Source: Phocoena phocoena
Taxonomy: Eukaryota > Chordata > Mammalia > Artiodactyla > Phocoenidae
DNA length: 64,000 nucleotides
Assembly (NCBI RefSeq): GCF_963924675.1
Contig: NC_089230.1
Coordinates: 2,853,001 to 2,917,000 of the forward strand
Direction: 5' to 3'
This document shows, piece by piece, positions 13,255-23,559 of this stretch (the stretch's first letter is position 1; every line of letters starts with the position of its first letter). Below the pieces are notes generated by a model. The model searched no databases, was not told the origin of the DNA, and worked only from the letters and a program-made list of their open reading frames with translations. The translations under genes were made by a program, and so were the position numbers.

Positions 13255-13400
13255 TGCTCTGGGGCTATTTGGGTAAACCTTAGTTTCTTCATCTGTAAAA
13301 TGCAAGTGTTACTGCTTCTTCTCTCATAAGACTCTCAAGAGGTTTCAGTGCAGTAATCTCGGTAAAGCGGATTATTATCTTAATGATGGGAAAAAAGAAA
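13255..13400 (-). repeat. MIR-family SINE fragment
   Basis: TTTGGGTAAACCTTAGTTTC followed by TTCATCTGTAAAATGCAAGT is the inverted MIR core. Ancient copy. Confidence 0.7.
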
Positions 13401-14660
13401 GACTAAAGCAAATAATATCTGAACAATTTCCTAAATGTTTTCTGCTCGCGAAGGCTTTCACAGTAACAGACCAGTGTCACAAGGAAAAATGGAGGTGTTT
13501 TCCAGTTATTGGCCAAATTCTCTATGTCTCAGGAATAAAATAGGATTTTTAAAACTAGAATGAGCTTTCCACGTTTTAAAATTCAGATTTAGTTTTAGTT
13601 CTAGATGTTGGATCTAGAACATTTACTTCTCACTCTATTATAAAGTAAAATGCTTTGAATCAAAATATAGAAATGGAAAGAGGGTGTAACTGGAAAAATG
13701 AGATTGATTTATTTTCCTTTTTGAAATTTTTCTGAACGTTGAAGTATATGCCTTAGTAAAACCAAGAACCTAAAACGTTAATGAGGAAAATGAAACATTT
13801 CTTGAAATAATGGCTAATTTCCTGGTATTATGGTGCGATCACTGGCTGTAATTTAATCAACTGGTAACTCTGGTGATGACCAGTTGATCACACATGTCTG
13901 TGTGATAAAGAGCACACGTCCGTTTTGGATGTATCTCTGGGGTCCAGGTGTGAAGTGGGAGCATGTCTACAGCCATTATTTGCAGAGCGGGGTCATCATA
14001 CCACAGCCTCCATAATTTTCAGTTCAGTTTCAAACCTGTGGACCAGTAACCCTCTATAGTTTTACTTGGGATATACTCTTCTTGGTATTTTATTTTAATG
14101 ATTGAAATATTTTCTGCATTTATTTTACTCATCCTGGAAATACTTTAAAGGGTTGTTACAGTGGAGAGTCTTTCTCCATACACTGGCTCTGCTACAATAG
14201 TAGGAGGAAAACTTACCATTAATTTCCAAACGGTGGAAAAGTATCGTCCTTATTTGAAATTTGAAAATAGAATAAACATAATTTGAAAATTAAATATCAT
14301 AAAAAATGTGGACAGTTCAAATACATATATCTGATTTTTCCTTTCAAATTAACAAACTTATTTGAAATAGTAAATTTCGCATCCTCGAGGTGAAATGTAA
14401 TCGTCGTGTTTTTTGGAGATCAGCCCTTTCTGATGATCCCAGAAACCCGTTTGTGCAACTGATAAGCTCACCACGAGATTCTAGTGCTAAGTTGGACTAT
14501 TTCATATATCAAACAGTTTATCCCCAATGTTGTGTTCTGGGCTTGTTATGCAAAATCCTATGTAAATTATGAATTAAATTGTACTGTATTTCTTGACTAA
14601 TCCCTTTTCCATCTGAACGTAAGTTTGGCAATCTTCTCCTGGTGTGACTTGCCTTACTGG
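13400..14660. other. AT-rich repeat-poor intergenic stretch
   Basis: I recognise no transposon, gene or RNA here. The sequence is AT-rich and not low-complexity, so it is a candidate for comparison against other mammals. Confidence 0.5.
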
Positions 14661-16970
14661 AAACTGTCACCGGCTAGCAACTCAACCAAACAGAATGTGT
14701 AAATAGATTCTTTAACAGCCAGCTGCCCGTGACAGTGCCGAGACCCGTGCTGTCTTCCCAGGCTCCCTCCCAGGCCCTTGCCGGGGTTTCTGATTTTCGA
14801 GGGGCTGGAGGTTTCAGGTAGAAGAGGTCGCGGGCAGGGACCGGTAATGCTGTCATTTGGGTACGTCAGCAGAGTCTACAGGCCGGAGGCCCTTCAGAAA
14901 TGCTAACTCCCCTGTGGCTCCTGGGACAGCAGACCACCCGCCACGAGGCACGGGAACTCCTCTTCCCCCATGGGTCCGGGGGGACTGTGGGGCTTTCAGC
15001 GGGGAGGGGGCAGAGGAATGCCCTTCCGACTTGGGCGGGTGACGGGGGGCAGGCACTCAGCATTTACTCTCCTGCCTCAGAGGTCTCGCGGATTGTAGCC
15101 TCCCAAGTCCCCAGGCTTCTGGGCTGGGACAAGACATGGGGGGGCCTGGGAGAATCCCAGTGACAAGTCTGGTCAGATGTGCTGGGCAAACTGAGGACTC
15201 TCACTTTCTCTTGGGGGAGACTGCTCAGTCTCTGCTGGTGTGGGTGGTGGAGGCTGCTCAGCCCCATCCCAACCCCTGCCCAACCCCTGCCCAAAGACTG
15301 TCCTTCTCTTCGTTAGTGTGATGGCTCAGACACGGCTCTGGAACCCCATCGCTGGTACTGAGGCTCATCTCCATCCAGTTGGAGCCGTGTGTTGTTGGGA
15401 GGTGTTTCCGCACCTAAGCCCCCATTTTCTAGTAGATTGGAGATAGTCAGAGGGGTCAGGAGAGTGCCTGCCACGTAGCACGTCAATCACATCCCTTAGC
15501 TGTTATAATTATGAGATGCCAATCCACACTCACCGCCGACCCTCACCCTTCAACTGTCATTACTTCTGAAGCAGCCTAAGAATTAGGAAATCGGAAGGAG
15601 AGAAACCCAGTCGCTGATACGGTTACAGCTTTTGAACTGCTGGGGTCCCTACTCAAATCGCTGGGCGTCCAGCTACCGCTGGGCTGTGCCTGCAGAAGTG
15701 GTACCACAGCCCCCTCCTTGTCCTCCGGCCTCCAGCCCGCCCCCCCCGCCCCGTCTTCACTGGCTTCACCTCGTCTCCTGCCCTCCACACTCCCGGCAGG
15801 AGTGTCCACCTGCTGCCACGGCTAACATACCTAGTCCACACCCACCCAGAAATACCTGGAATAAAATGCATATGTGATTTCGGGACCTACAACACAGATA
15901 TCTTATGACCTAAACGGTCTCAAACGTATTCACCCAGGGCTATGGGAGGAGACAGGTTGCCTCGAGGCCCTGGTGGGGAAGGGGAGAAGGTCCATGTCTG
16001 GAAGCTGTGTTTGTATATTTTATGCAGAAGAGGTAAACGGGGGGGGGGGGGGGGGGGGAGGTGTGGTGGGGTGGTGGTGTTGGTTTTGAGGGTGCTGGTG
16101 GACATGATGGGGCCTAAACCTACCCCCGCCCCCAGCCGTCATGAGAAATGTTTCTGGTCACCTATCAAGTTTCCTTCTTGCTGTGCCTGACCCAGTGGGG
16201 ACACATCAGAGTAGGCAGGGGGGAAAGTGACCAGTGCCCTCGTGGCCACCGACCACAGAGAGGTGCTGGTGCCACGACAGGAGCGTTCAGAGAGCTGGGC
16301 GGGGCCACTGGGGCCGTTGGTCACATACGAGTTTACCCACATTTGAATGCTCTTAGCTAAGCTGGGGCCATACCCCACACAACCTACTTACGTTTCTGGG
16401 TTAGCCCAGAAGAGCATATCCTATGGAAAATGTTTTTTTGCAGATCTAAACAACCGACAGTTCTCCATAAGTAATGCAGGGACTGCTTGTATGAAACTTT
16501 GACTTTATGACGTATTGCTCTGTAATTATTCACTGAATTATTCATGTATTCAACAAACGTTTGAATATTGAAGGAGTGTTTTCATGTCTCTACCACTAGA
16601 ATCTAAGTTGACGGTGAAGCTGTCTCATTCATTCTGAAGCACTGTTGCAGCAATAAATACTCTCCTTTGCTCACAGGAATCACTCCTGAAAAGAACTTAA
16701 TGTCTGGTACTTCCTATATCATGATTTAACTGAAACTGGTCTATTTTGCCTATTCAAGGAAAACTAGGTTTTTAATTTTAAAATGACAGTCTTTCAGCAG
16801 TGGCATCAACATTATATAAAAGCAAAAGCAGGAAGATTCCCTGAAATGTCTTTTCCCCACCTCTGAGCTCCAGCCAGCTTTTTCCTCCGACATCGGACTG
16901 CGAGGCCGGCCCGGCCATAGGTACCACCCGCCGCCACCGCCTGGCCCACCATCTTAAAGGCACCGAGAGG
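14660..16970. other. Intergenic sequence upstream of PRR18
   Basis: Mixed GC content without a recognised gene. It contains a small tandem duplication of CCCAACCCCTG near 15270-15295 and the poly-G run at 16039-16058. Proximal PRR18 regulatory elements could lie at its right end. Confidence 0.5.
16039..16058 (+). repeat. Poly-G run (20 G) with adjacent G/T-rich tract
   Basis: Twenty consecutive G are followed by a strongly G/T strand-asymmetric tract (AGGTGTGGTGGGGTGGTGGT) to about 16105. It may form G-quadruplex structure. Confidence 0.9.
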
Positions 16971-17479
16971 CTGCTCAGGATTTTCTCTCCAACGTGCAAG
17001 GACTCCGCCTAGGGCTTAGGACACGCCCGGCTCTCCCCGCCTCTGGTGGATTAAAACTAGCCCCTGGCGGTGGAAGGCCAGCTGGGCTGGGGAGCCTCGC
17101 CCGGTCCAGTCGCTCGTGACACCAGCCGGGCGCAGCGGCTCCTCGCCCCGCCGCGTCCTCGGCCACCGCGCTCGGCTCCTTCTCCCGCCAGCGCGTCTGG
17201 CTCGGCGTGGCCCGGGCGGACGGTGCTGTGCCCGCCGAGCCAGGCGAGGAGACCCGAGTCGGGGCAGAGCCCCCGGCCCCAGAAGGGAGGGAGGAAGGAA
17301 GGAGGGAGGGGTGCCTTGGCGTGAAGCCCTGGCTGTGGGCGCCGGGACGTGAGGAAGCCGGAGATGCTGCGGCCGGACCGAGGTGGGTGCGGAGCGAGGA
17401 CGAGGGCCAGACCCCGGCCACCCACGGGGAGGGCGCTGAGCCCCGCGCACCGAGACTAAAGCCGCTCCTCTCCTTCCAG

Positions 17480-17510
17480 GGCGCTGACGACCCGCCGGCC
17501 TGGCAGCACC
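17480..17510 (+). promoter_or_regulatory. PRR18: PRR18 5' UTR, second exon start and start codon context
   Basis: A pyrimidine-rich acceptor (GCCGCTCCTCTCCTTCCAG) ends at 17479, and a GTGGGT donor lies at 17383-17388. This gives a predicted 97-bp 5' UTR intron, 17383-17479, with a CTAAAG branch-like motif just upstream of the pyrimidine tract. The start context is CAGCACCATGC, with C at -3 but a strong surrounding CACC. The intron is predicted only from signals. Confidence 0.5.
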
Positions 17511-18314
17511 ATGCCGTTCCCGCCCCTGCCGCCGCCGCCGCCCACCCCCGCCCCGGGGGTCCCGGCCGCGCGCCCACCGCCCCGGAAGCCGGGCGCCACC
17601 CGCAAGGCGGCCGTGCCCGCCTGCGCCCCGCCGGGGCCCTTGCCGCCCGCCGCGGCCGCGGAGAAGAGACGGCCCCCCGAGCGACCCCCGGTGCTGCTGT
17701 CCAGCTCCTGGCCCTCCGCCACCCTGAAGAGGCCGCCGGCCCGCCGCGCCCCCGGCCCGGCCTCCCCGCGCGCCCCGCCCCCGTCCGCGCCCGGCCGCCC
17801 GCGCGCCCCGGCTCCGTGCACGCCCCGGCCGGCCGGCTCCGGCGACGGCCCCGCGGGGGTCGCCACCTCCGGGGCCGGGCCCGACGCCGCCCTGCGCTTC
17901 TCCCTGAGCCTCACGCCCGAGGCCGTGCTGGTCATCCAGCGGCGCCACCTGGAGAAGCAGCTGCTGGCGCGGCCCCGTCGGGCGGCGCCCACGCCCTCGA
18001 CCGACGCCGGGCGCCCGCTCGCCCCCTGGCCCCGGGCCCGGGCCGCAGGCCTAGGCCGCCGCCCGCTGCTGCCCGGCGGCCTGCAGGGCCCCGACCCCGG
18101 CCCGCGGCCCGCTGACCTGCGCCCGCTGCTCAAGGTGTCGCTGCTCAACGAGCGGCACAAGTACGACGACGTGGAGTACGAGGAGGAGGTCGCGGCCGCC
18201 GACGAGGGCCTGGTGCGCAAGTGCACCGAGTGGCTGCGCGGCGTGGAGTCGGCGGCCGCCGCGCGTGACCGGGTGGGGCCCCTGGACGCGCTGCCGCACC
18301 TGAGCTCGCTGTGA
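17511..18314 (+). CDS. PRR18: PRR18, proline-rich protein 18 (267 aa)
   Basis: This single-exon coding region matches PRR18, a vertebrate protein of unknown biochemical function reported as brain- and oligodendrocyte-enriched. The N-terminus [16 protein letters not shown] is shared with human. A conserved motif [18 protein letters not shown] lies at residues 62-79. Conserved blocks follow at about 128-157 ([27 protein letters not shown]) and 203-252 ([20 protein letters not shown], then [18 protein letters not shown]). The regions between are Pro/Ala/Arg-rich and likely disordered; no signal peptide or membrane segment is visible. Human PRR18, as I recall, is about 295 aa, so this copy is roughly 28 residues shorter, mostly in the low-complexity parts near residues 30-50, 105-125 and 165-200. 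The conserved blocks are intact and in one frame, so the gene looks functional. The ATG at 17511 is chosen by N-terminal homology. It lies about 8 kb downstream of SFT2D1 in the same direction, as in human. Confidence 0.96.
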   Translation: MPFPPLPPPPPTPAPGVPAARPPPRKPGATRKAAVPACAPPGPLPPAAAAEKRRPPERPPVLLSSSWPSATLKRPPARRAPGPASPRAPPPSAPGRPRAPAPCTPRPAGSGDGPAGVATSGAGPDAALRFSLSLTPEAVLVIQRRHLEKQLLARPRRAAPTPSTDAGRPLAPWPRARAAGLGRRPLLPGGLQGPDPGPRPADLRPLLKVSLLNERHKYDDVEYEEEVAAADEGLVRKCTEWLRGVESAAAARDRVGPLDALPHLSSL

Positions 18315-20650
18315 CCGCGCCCCCGGGGGGACTCGGCCTCGCTGACGCCCCGCGCCCCTCCCGGGAGCCGAGGGGCCCACGCGGGACGCGGCCCACCTCC
18401 CGCGGGGGCGGACGGCCGCTGACCTTTCCCTGCCGCACGCCGGGGCCTGTGGGTCTGCCTTCTGCACCTGCGGGTCTCTTCCACGCCCACAGGTGTCCTC
18501 GGGGCTCGTGGTGGTGGGGGTGATGAGCGGGGGTGAAGGTGCCTCTCAGCTCCCACTCCTAAGGTTCGCGTAGGTCCCGGAGACCCTCCGCGGGGCGCGG
18601 GCCCCCGTCTGTGGGTGTCGCTCTGCGGGTGCGCTACGCCAGGTGCCCTGGTCCGAGCAGTGGGTGACAGCCACGTGTGGGTGCGGGGCGAACCAGGAGG
18701 GTGGCCGTCTGGTGCAGAGCTGGGCACGGTGCCGCACTTAGGATTTTGTTTCTGCTGAGTAGAAGCATGTCTCGGGGACTGGAAGGTCTGGGGGCTCAAG
18801 TGAACCGAACTTCCCAACGGGAAGGGGGAGGGTAGTGACAACCAGGAAGGTACGCCTGGAGAGTGGGCGCTGTGACGGGCACAGTGCCCGGTGGTCACAA
18901 CACTGACTCGTGGGGGCTTTCGAGCCCAGGTACACACACACGCGCACTCACGCATGCTTACCCTCACACACGCACTCAGCTCTCACACTCATACTCGTGC
19001 TCTCATGCCCACTTACACACCTCACACTCATGCTCCTACAGGCACACATGCTCGCACGTCCTCACACTCACACTGGTTCACGCGCATGCTCACAAACCTC
19101 ACGCGCGCGCGCACACACACACAAGGCTTTCTGAAGCACAGCTGCGGGAATTGTTTTCAGCGCCCGGGGTAAGGTGTGAGCCGGAGCGAGGCTCAGCTTC
19201 TGGAAAATGCATCCTCTGTACTTGAAGTGCTGCTCACAGATGTCTTTTGTGCTACAGAAAGGAAGGGTAGGCAGAGGGAGGGGGCAGAGCGCAGAGAGCT
19301 GGACCCAGACGCAGGACAAGATGTGCCGGGCCAGAGAGCCACTTGTTCAGGGAGAAAAGTGGGGAGTGCAGAGCAGATGTGTGTTTTCAGTATTTTTAAT
19401 CGCTGTGTGAAAATCAGTGACGTGGTGGCTTTGTACATTTGTATATAGTGATTTGAGAAAAGGAAATTTCTATTATTTGAACAAAGGGTGAGACTCTTCC
19501 GCCTTTCAGGGGTCATGCTCTTCCCCACTAACTCCAGGCTGATTTTTCTAGATTTGTTTTTTTCCATGCATCTATTTCACTGGAAGGTTGAGAAGGGGGA
19601 AAAATGTTATAATCAGATAAAGCTCGTTATAGAACAGTGTAATGTATTACCTCAATTTTGGGCTTATTTTGTAAAAGTTAATAACTAGTTTGATGTTTAT
19701 CTCATTAGACTTTAATGTGTCAAGTCTTGATTATATTTACGTTGAAGCTTTACAATTTTAAAAACCAGTTTGTATTTTTCTTGTGGAGATCTTTGCTCTA
19801 ATCTCTCTCTCTCGGGCCAGGCACAAATCTAGGTAGACATGGAGCATCTAATTTTGTGGGAGCTAGATCAGCCGCCAGATGAGATGCAAAACCAAATACC
19901 CCGCCCACTGAATAGCTTGCCTCCTGTTTGAATGCACAGAGCTGACTGTCTTTTATTTTAAATGAGTGTATTACTACCAGAGAGGCAAAGTCAGCAATCG
20001 TTCGGAGGTGAAATTAAGACACGTGTCTCATGAATGCTCCGGGCACCCCCGGTGGCGTCTGCAGAGTTGGGTCCTGGGGGAGAAATGAAAGCTCGTTCTG
20101 GACGTCAGCCAGCAGGTTGAGCGTGAACTGTGAGTTCAAGGTGGGCAGAGTCGTAACTTGGTCTCATTTGCACTTAGTGCAAATACCGGTGATTAAGAGG
20201 CCCAGGGTCCTGCCCATCGTGACGATAACAGCATTTTAAAGACTTTGCTAAAGGAATCGACGTTTGCAGAGCGTCTTTCTGCGTCTGCCCGTGTGTGTCT
20301 GGGTCCTGCTGCTGGTCATGCGTGGTCTCCGTGCCCCTGTGTTATCCTTTGTCTGTTTCCCTCTCCTCACCCTCCCCCCTTCTCTGGGCTCCCAGCCCCA
20401 TCTCGCTCTTAACTGGCAGCAGGAAGACACCACGCACATGTTTCTCCCTTGCGACGTCGGGGAGAGTTGTGTGCCTTGTTCGTCACTTTAAAAGCAGATG
20501 TGTGGAACGTTTATACTACGCTGGTTGACGACCCTCAGTAAAACGCGAGAAAGGTTCTACACATGACACGTGACGTCTGTTCATGTTGTAACTGATGTTT
20601 TGAGGATGTTTTCTAAGTCACTGTGCTGCAGCTTCTCAATGCTTAAATAA
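18315..20650 (+). other. PRR18: PRR18 3' UTR and downstream flank (end uncertain)
   Basis: The first canonical AATAAA downstream of the PRR18 stop is at 20645-20650, inside CTTAAATAAAAGAG. The human gene as I remember it is about 2.7 kb, which would place the end nearer 19600-19800, where only variant hexamers such as GATAAA (19615-19620) are seen. The stretch includes a degenerate CA-rich repeat (18930-19123) and a T-rich unique part (19380-19800). Confidence 0.4.
18930..19123. repeat. Degenerate CA/CTCACA repeat ending in (CG)n(CA)n
   Basis: About 190 bp are built of CACACT, CTCACA and GCACAC variants, ending in alternating ACGCGCGCGCGCACACACACACA at 19101-19123, quoted here by pattern. 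Alternating purine-pyrimidine runs of this type can adopt Z-DNA. The repeat lies in the presumed PRR18 3' UTR. Confidence 0.85.
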
Positions 20651-20738
20651 AAGAGAAATTTGATGACTGTATTTCTTTTTAGGAGGATATTAAACACTGG
20701 TCAGGAAGAGATCACCGAGGTATTTAGAGATCTTCTGA

Positions 20739-20862
20739 GGGAATTCCCTGGTGGTCCAGTGGTTAGGATTTGGTGCTTTCACTGCCAAGGGCGAAGGTTC
20801 GATCCCTGGTCAGGGAACTAAGATCCCACAAGCTGAGCAGTGAGACCAAATAAATAAATAAA
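20739..20862 (+). mobile_element. Short CHR-type tRNA-derived SINE
   Basis: GGAATTCCCTGGTGGTCCAG begins the element, GTTCGATCCCTGGTCAGGGA is the tRNA B-box region, and a TAAATAAATAAA tail ends it. Flanks AGATCTTCTGAG / AGTTCATCTGAG suggest a diverged target-site duplication. Confidence 0.88.
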
Positions 20863-20879
20863 GTTCATCTGAGATGGTC

Positions 20880-22330
20880 TCTCCGTGGTGCTGCCCCACC
20901 TGGGGCTCTGGAATTTCCAGGGGTTGGCAAAGGGTCATTGGCCTTAATTACTTGCCAGCAGTGACCAGGATTTTAATAATTCTAATGCTGGTCAAAGAGT
21001 ATTAAAATAAGGTTGGCAACGGTACTCAACCTCCTGTCGTGGCACAGACCCCCCCATGAAAGCCACATTCACATATACTCCTAAGGATAAGTGGCAGAGC
21101 GTCTTGCTGGAAAGCAGATGCGTCTTTTCCGGAAACAGCAGATGCCAGAAATCAGAAACTTCAGTTTTGTGCTTTCACAAGAAATGATACAATTCTGTGG
21201 AAGGTGGTGACCTGTGGGATCTGGTTCTATTAAACTGACTCTGAAATTGTAATTTTGTACCTTTGACGTTAGCATGGACATTTCTGCCAACTGTGAAATG
21301 AGCAGTAAAAACACTTGCGTGTTACAGACCTGCACACAAACGCCTTGTCACCAGTGAGGGGCCCAGAGTGGCCTGGTTCAGACCAGCATTGCCTTTGTCC
21401 AGATGCTGCCCGGTGAAGAGGGCTGCTGTTCCCGTGGCCTGGCATGGTGGCCCTGTGTCCAGCTTACAGACTGAGCACCTCCCCAGTGTGGTCCAGGAGA
21501 ACGTTCACTTGGAGGTCACAGGTGGCCTTTGGAGCCGTCCAGCCTGCTGTTCTTTGTCAGCCACCTCTCATTAAATTTCTGCGTCTCCATCTCTTAAGTG
21601 TTATGGGGATAAGAGGACACGGTGGATCCTGGTAAGGATTATGCTGAGGTGTGTGTGTGAAGCGTTTGGGACCACACGGTGCATCCCCAGCTCAAGGTCA
21701 GCTGTAATTACTACTTTAGAGAATGTTTACTCTCCAAAAACATGATTCTCTGGCACTTATGTGTGCAAAATCAAAACCCTCCCTGGCTAGAGTATTCTGA
21801 GATTTTTCTCTCTAACCATTGAATGCACATGTGTGGCGAGGGCTAAAGATTTATTTCCCTGAGGAGTTTAAAATAAAAACCTGTCTTGTGGTTCACCTCC
21901 TTATTTCAGACTTTTTTCAAGCCAAACACAAAATTTAGCTCTGAGCTTCCTGGTAGCAAAGGCAAAATTTAAAGTAGTGAGCTGTTAATTTCCATATCTA
22001 ATAACAAGACACACTAACACATTACAAGAGACAAACCTTTTCTTAGAGGAAACTGTTTCTGTGTTACGTATATATTTGTATTACATACAATACGGTAGAC
22101 CGAATCCTTAAATGCAGTTTCCAGAAGATGCATAAATGTTCTTCATATTACTCTTAGTTCTTAATGAAAGCCAATGGGATAATTCAGTTGCATCCTCTCT
22201 CATGTTGGGCCGTCCCACGCGATGGAGGTGGATTATATGGAAACCTGAAAAAATAATAATAGTCTTTAGGAGGTAGTTTTAGATCTGCTTAACTATTTAG
22301 CAACGACAAGCCTAAAACACCAGAAAATTG
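20880..22330. other. Intergenic sequence after PRR18
   Basis: Mostly unique sequence. A weak MIR-like tail (inverted) is suspected near 21577-21700. No gene or RNA is recognised. Confidence 0.4.
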
Positions 22331-22545
22331 TCTGCAAATCCGTTCCCAAGATTTTTGGTCTCAAGACCAAAACTTTTAAAAACATACTATGCTTAAAAGT
22401 TATTGAAGGAGGCCAAAGAGCTTAAATCTATGTAGATTATATTTCTATCAATACTTCTTGTATTAGAAATACAAGCCAAGACCCTAGAAGAATCTGGGGA
22501 CCCTCAGAAGCCCCTGGAGCCCGCTTTGAGAACCACTCGTTTCCA
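22330..22545 (+). mobile_element. Ancient interspersed repeat, probable hAT-type DNA element
   Basis: AAAAGTTATTGAAGGAGGCC with AAAGAGCTTAAAT, and the end GCCCGCTTTGAGAACCACT, resemble a widespread mammalian repeat. The terminal GAGAACCACT is typical of hAT-type ends. I am not sure of the family name. A related internal part lies at 47040-47260. Confidence 0.5.
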
Positions 22546-23436
22546 CCACGTGTATCATCAGTTCCTGCTGCCTGTCATCTCTGCGGGGGGTGGAGGCCTA
22601 CGTCTGAAATCCTGGGGAAGCATTTGAAGACACAGACCATCCAGACCCCATCTAGACGTCCTAATTAAGCAGACCTCAGGCGGGGCCGGCTCAGACAGCA
22701 GGACCAGCTTCGGGGCAGCTCGGGGCCCAGCAGCCTCAGATGGCAGCTCTCAGGGGCTCTCGCTCCGGCAGAAGGGGACCTGGCAGCCGCGTGGCCTGCA
22801 GGGACCACCGTGGGCGACTCAGGCCGACTGCGTGGCGCCACCACTGCCGCAGCCCTTCTGCGTTCTGAAACCCACGTGCGGTGTTAGATTCCCTCTGCCT
22901 GAAATGGCCGCAGCGCGCTCTACCTGGTGGAGACGCGCAGGAGAAGACAGAGCCGGGGCTTGCGGCCTCTGCGGGATTCCCGGGGGGCCTCCCCATGTGC
23001 CCCAGGTGGAGCCTCCGCAAGTAGAAGGCTCGGGATGCAGCCCCGGCTGCAAGGACACAGCAGCCTTGTCTCCATCTGCAGATGTAGAAGACGAGTCCTA
23101 GAGGGAAAGCAACTCACTCCAGCACCTGTACCACCGCCCGGCCCAGTCGCAGAGCTGACCTCGTACCCAGGTCTCCGGATTCAACTTCTTAACCTTCACA
23201 CAGAGGGTCTAGTGAATGTGGAGGGCACGTGGGCGAGCGTGGGGAGGACCCTCACACGGCGCCCCTTCCAGGAACCTCCCTCGGTGGGTTTTGGGAATCT
23301 TGAATTTTCCGTGGAGCTTAGATTTAAAACCTTTTATAGACAAAGATCACACCAGAAATCAACAAAGTAGGACACTTACAATAGGGAAAACTTACAAAGC
23401 CCTAAGTTGGTTCTTTCTAAAGATTAGTTAAAATGA

Positions 23437-23555
23437 AGGACTTCCCTGGCAGTCCAGTGGTTTAGACTCCGAGCTTCCACAACGAGGGGGGCGTGGGTTC
23501 GAACCCTGGTCCGGGAACTAAGATCCTGCATTGCACAAATCGCCAAGATCAGAAG
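23437..23555 (+). mobile_element. Short CHR-type tRNA-derived SINE
   Basis: GACTTCCCTGGCAGTCCAG, then GGTTCGAACCCTGGTCCGGG (B-box region) and AACTAAGATCCTGCAT. The tail is eroded. Confidence 0.85.
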
Positions 23556-23559
23556 GAAG

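Larger units (their letters stand above)
17050..18720. promoter_or_regulatory. PRR18: CpG island covering the PRR18 promoter and coding exon
   Basis: The stretch is strongly GC-rich with dense CpG from the upstream flank through the coding exon and into the 3' UTR. No convincing TATA box is seen near the likely start region (about 17000-17380), which fits a CpG-island promoter. The high GC also creates long spurious ORFs on the opposite strand. Confidence 0.85.

Noticed and set aside
17456..18967. 503-aa ORF on the minus strand over PRR18
   Set aside because: It is antisense to the conserved PRR18 exon, consists of Arg/Pro/Gly low-complexity typical of GC-rich shadows, and has no recognisable domain.
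23437..23555. Functional tRNA gene
   Set aside because: The B-box-like GGTTCGAACCC belongs to a tRNA-derived SINE; no complete cloverleaf or terminator is present. The same holds for the other SINE heads.
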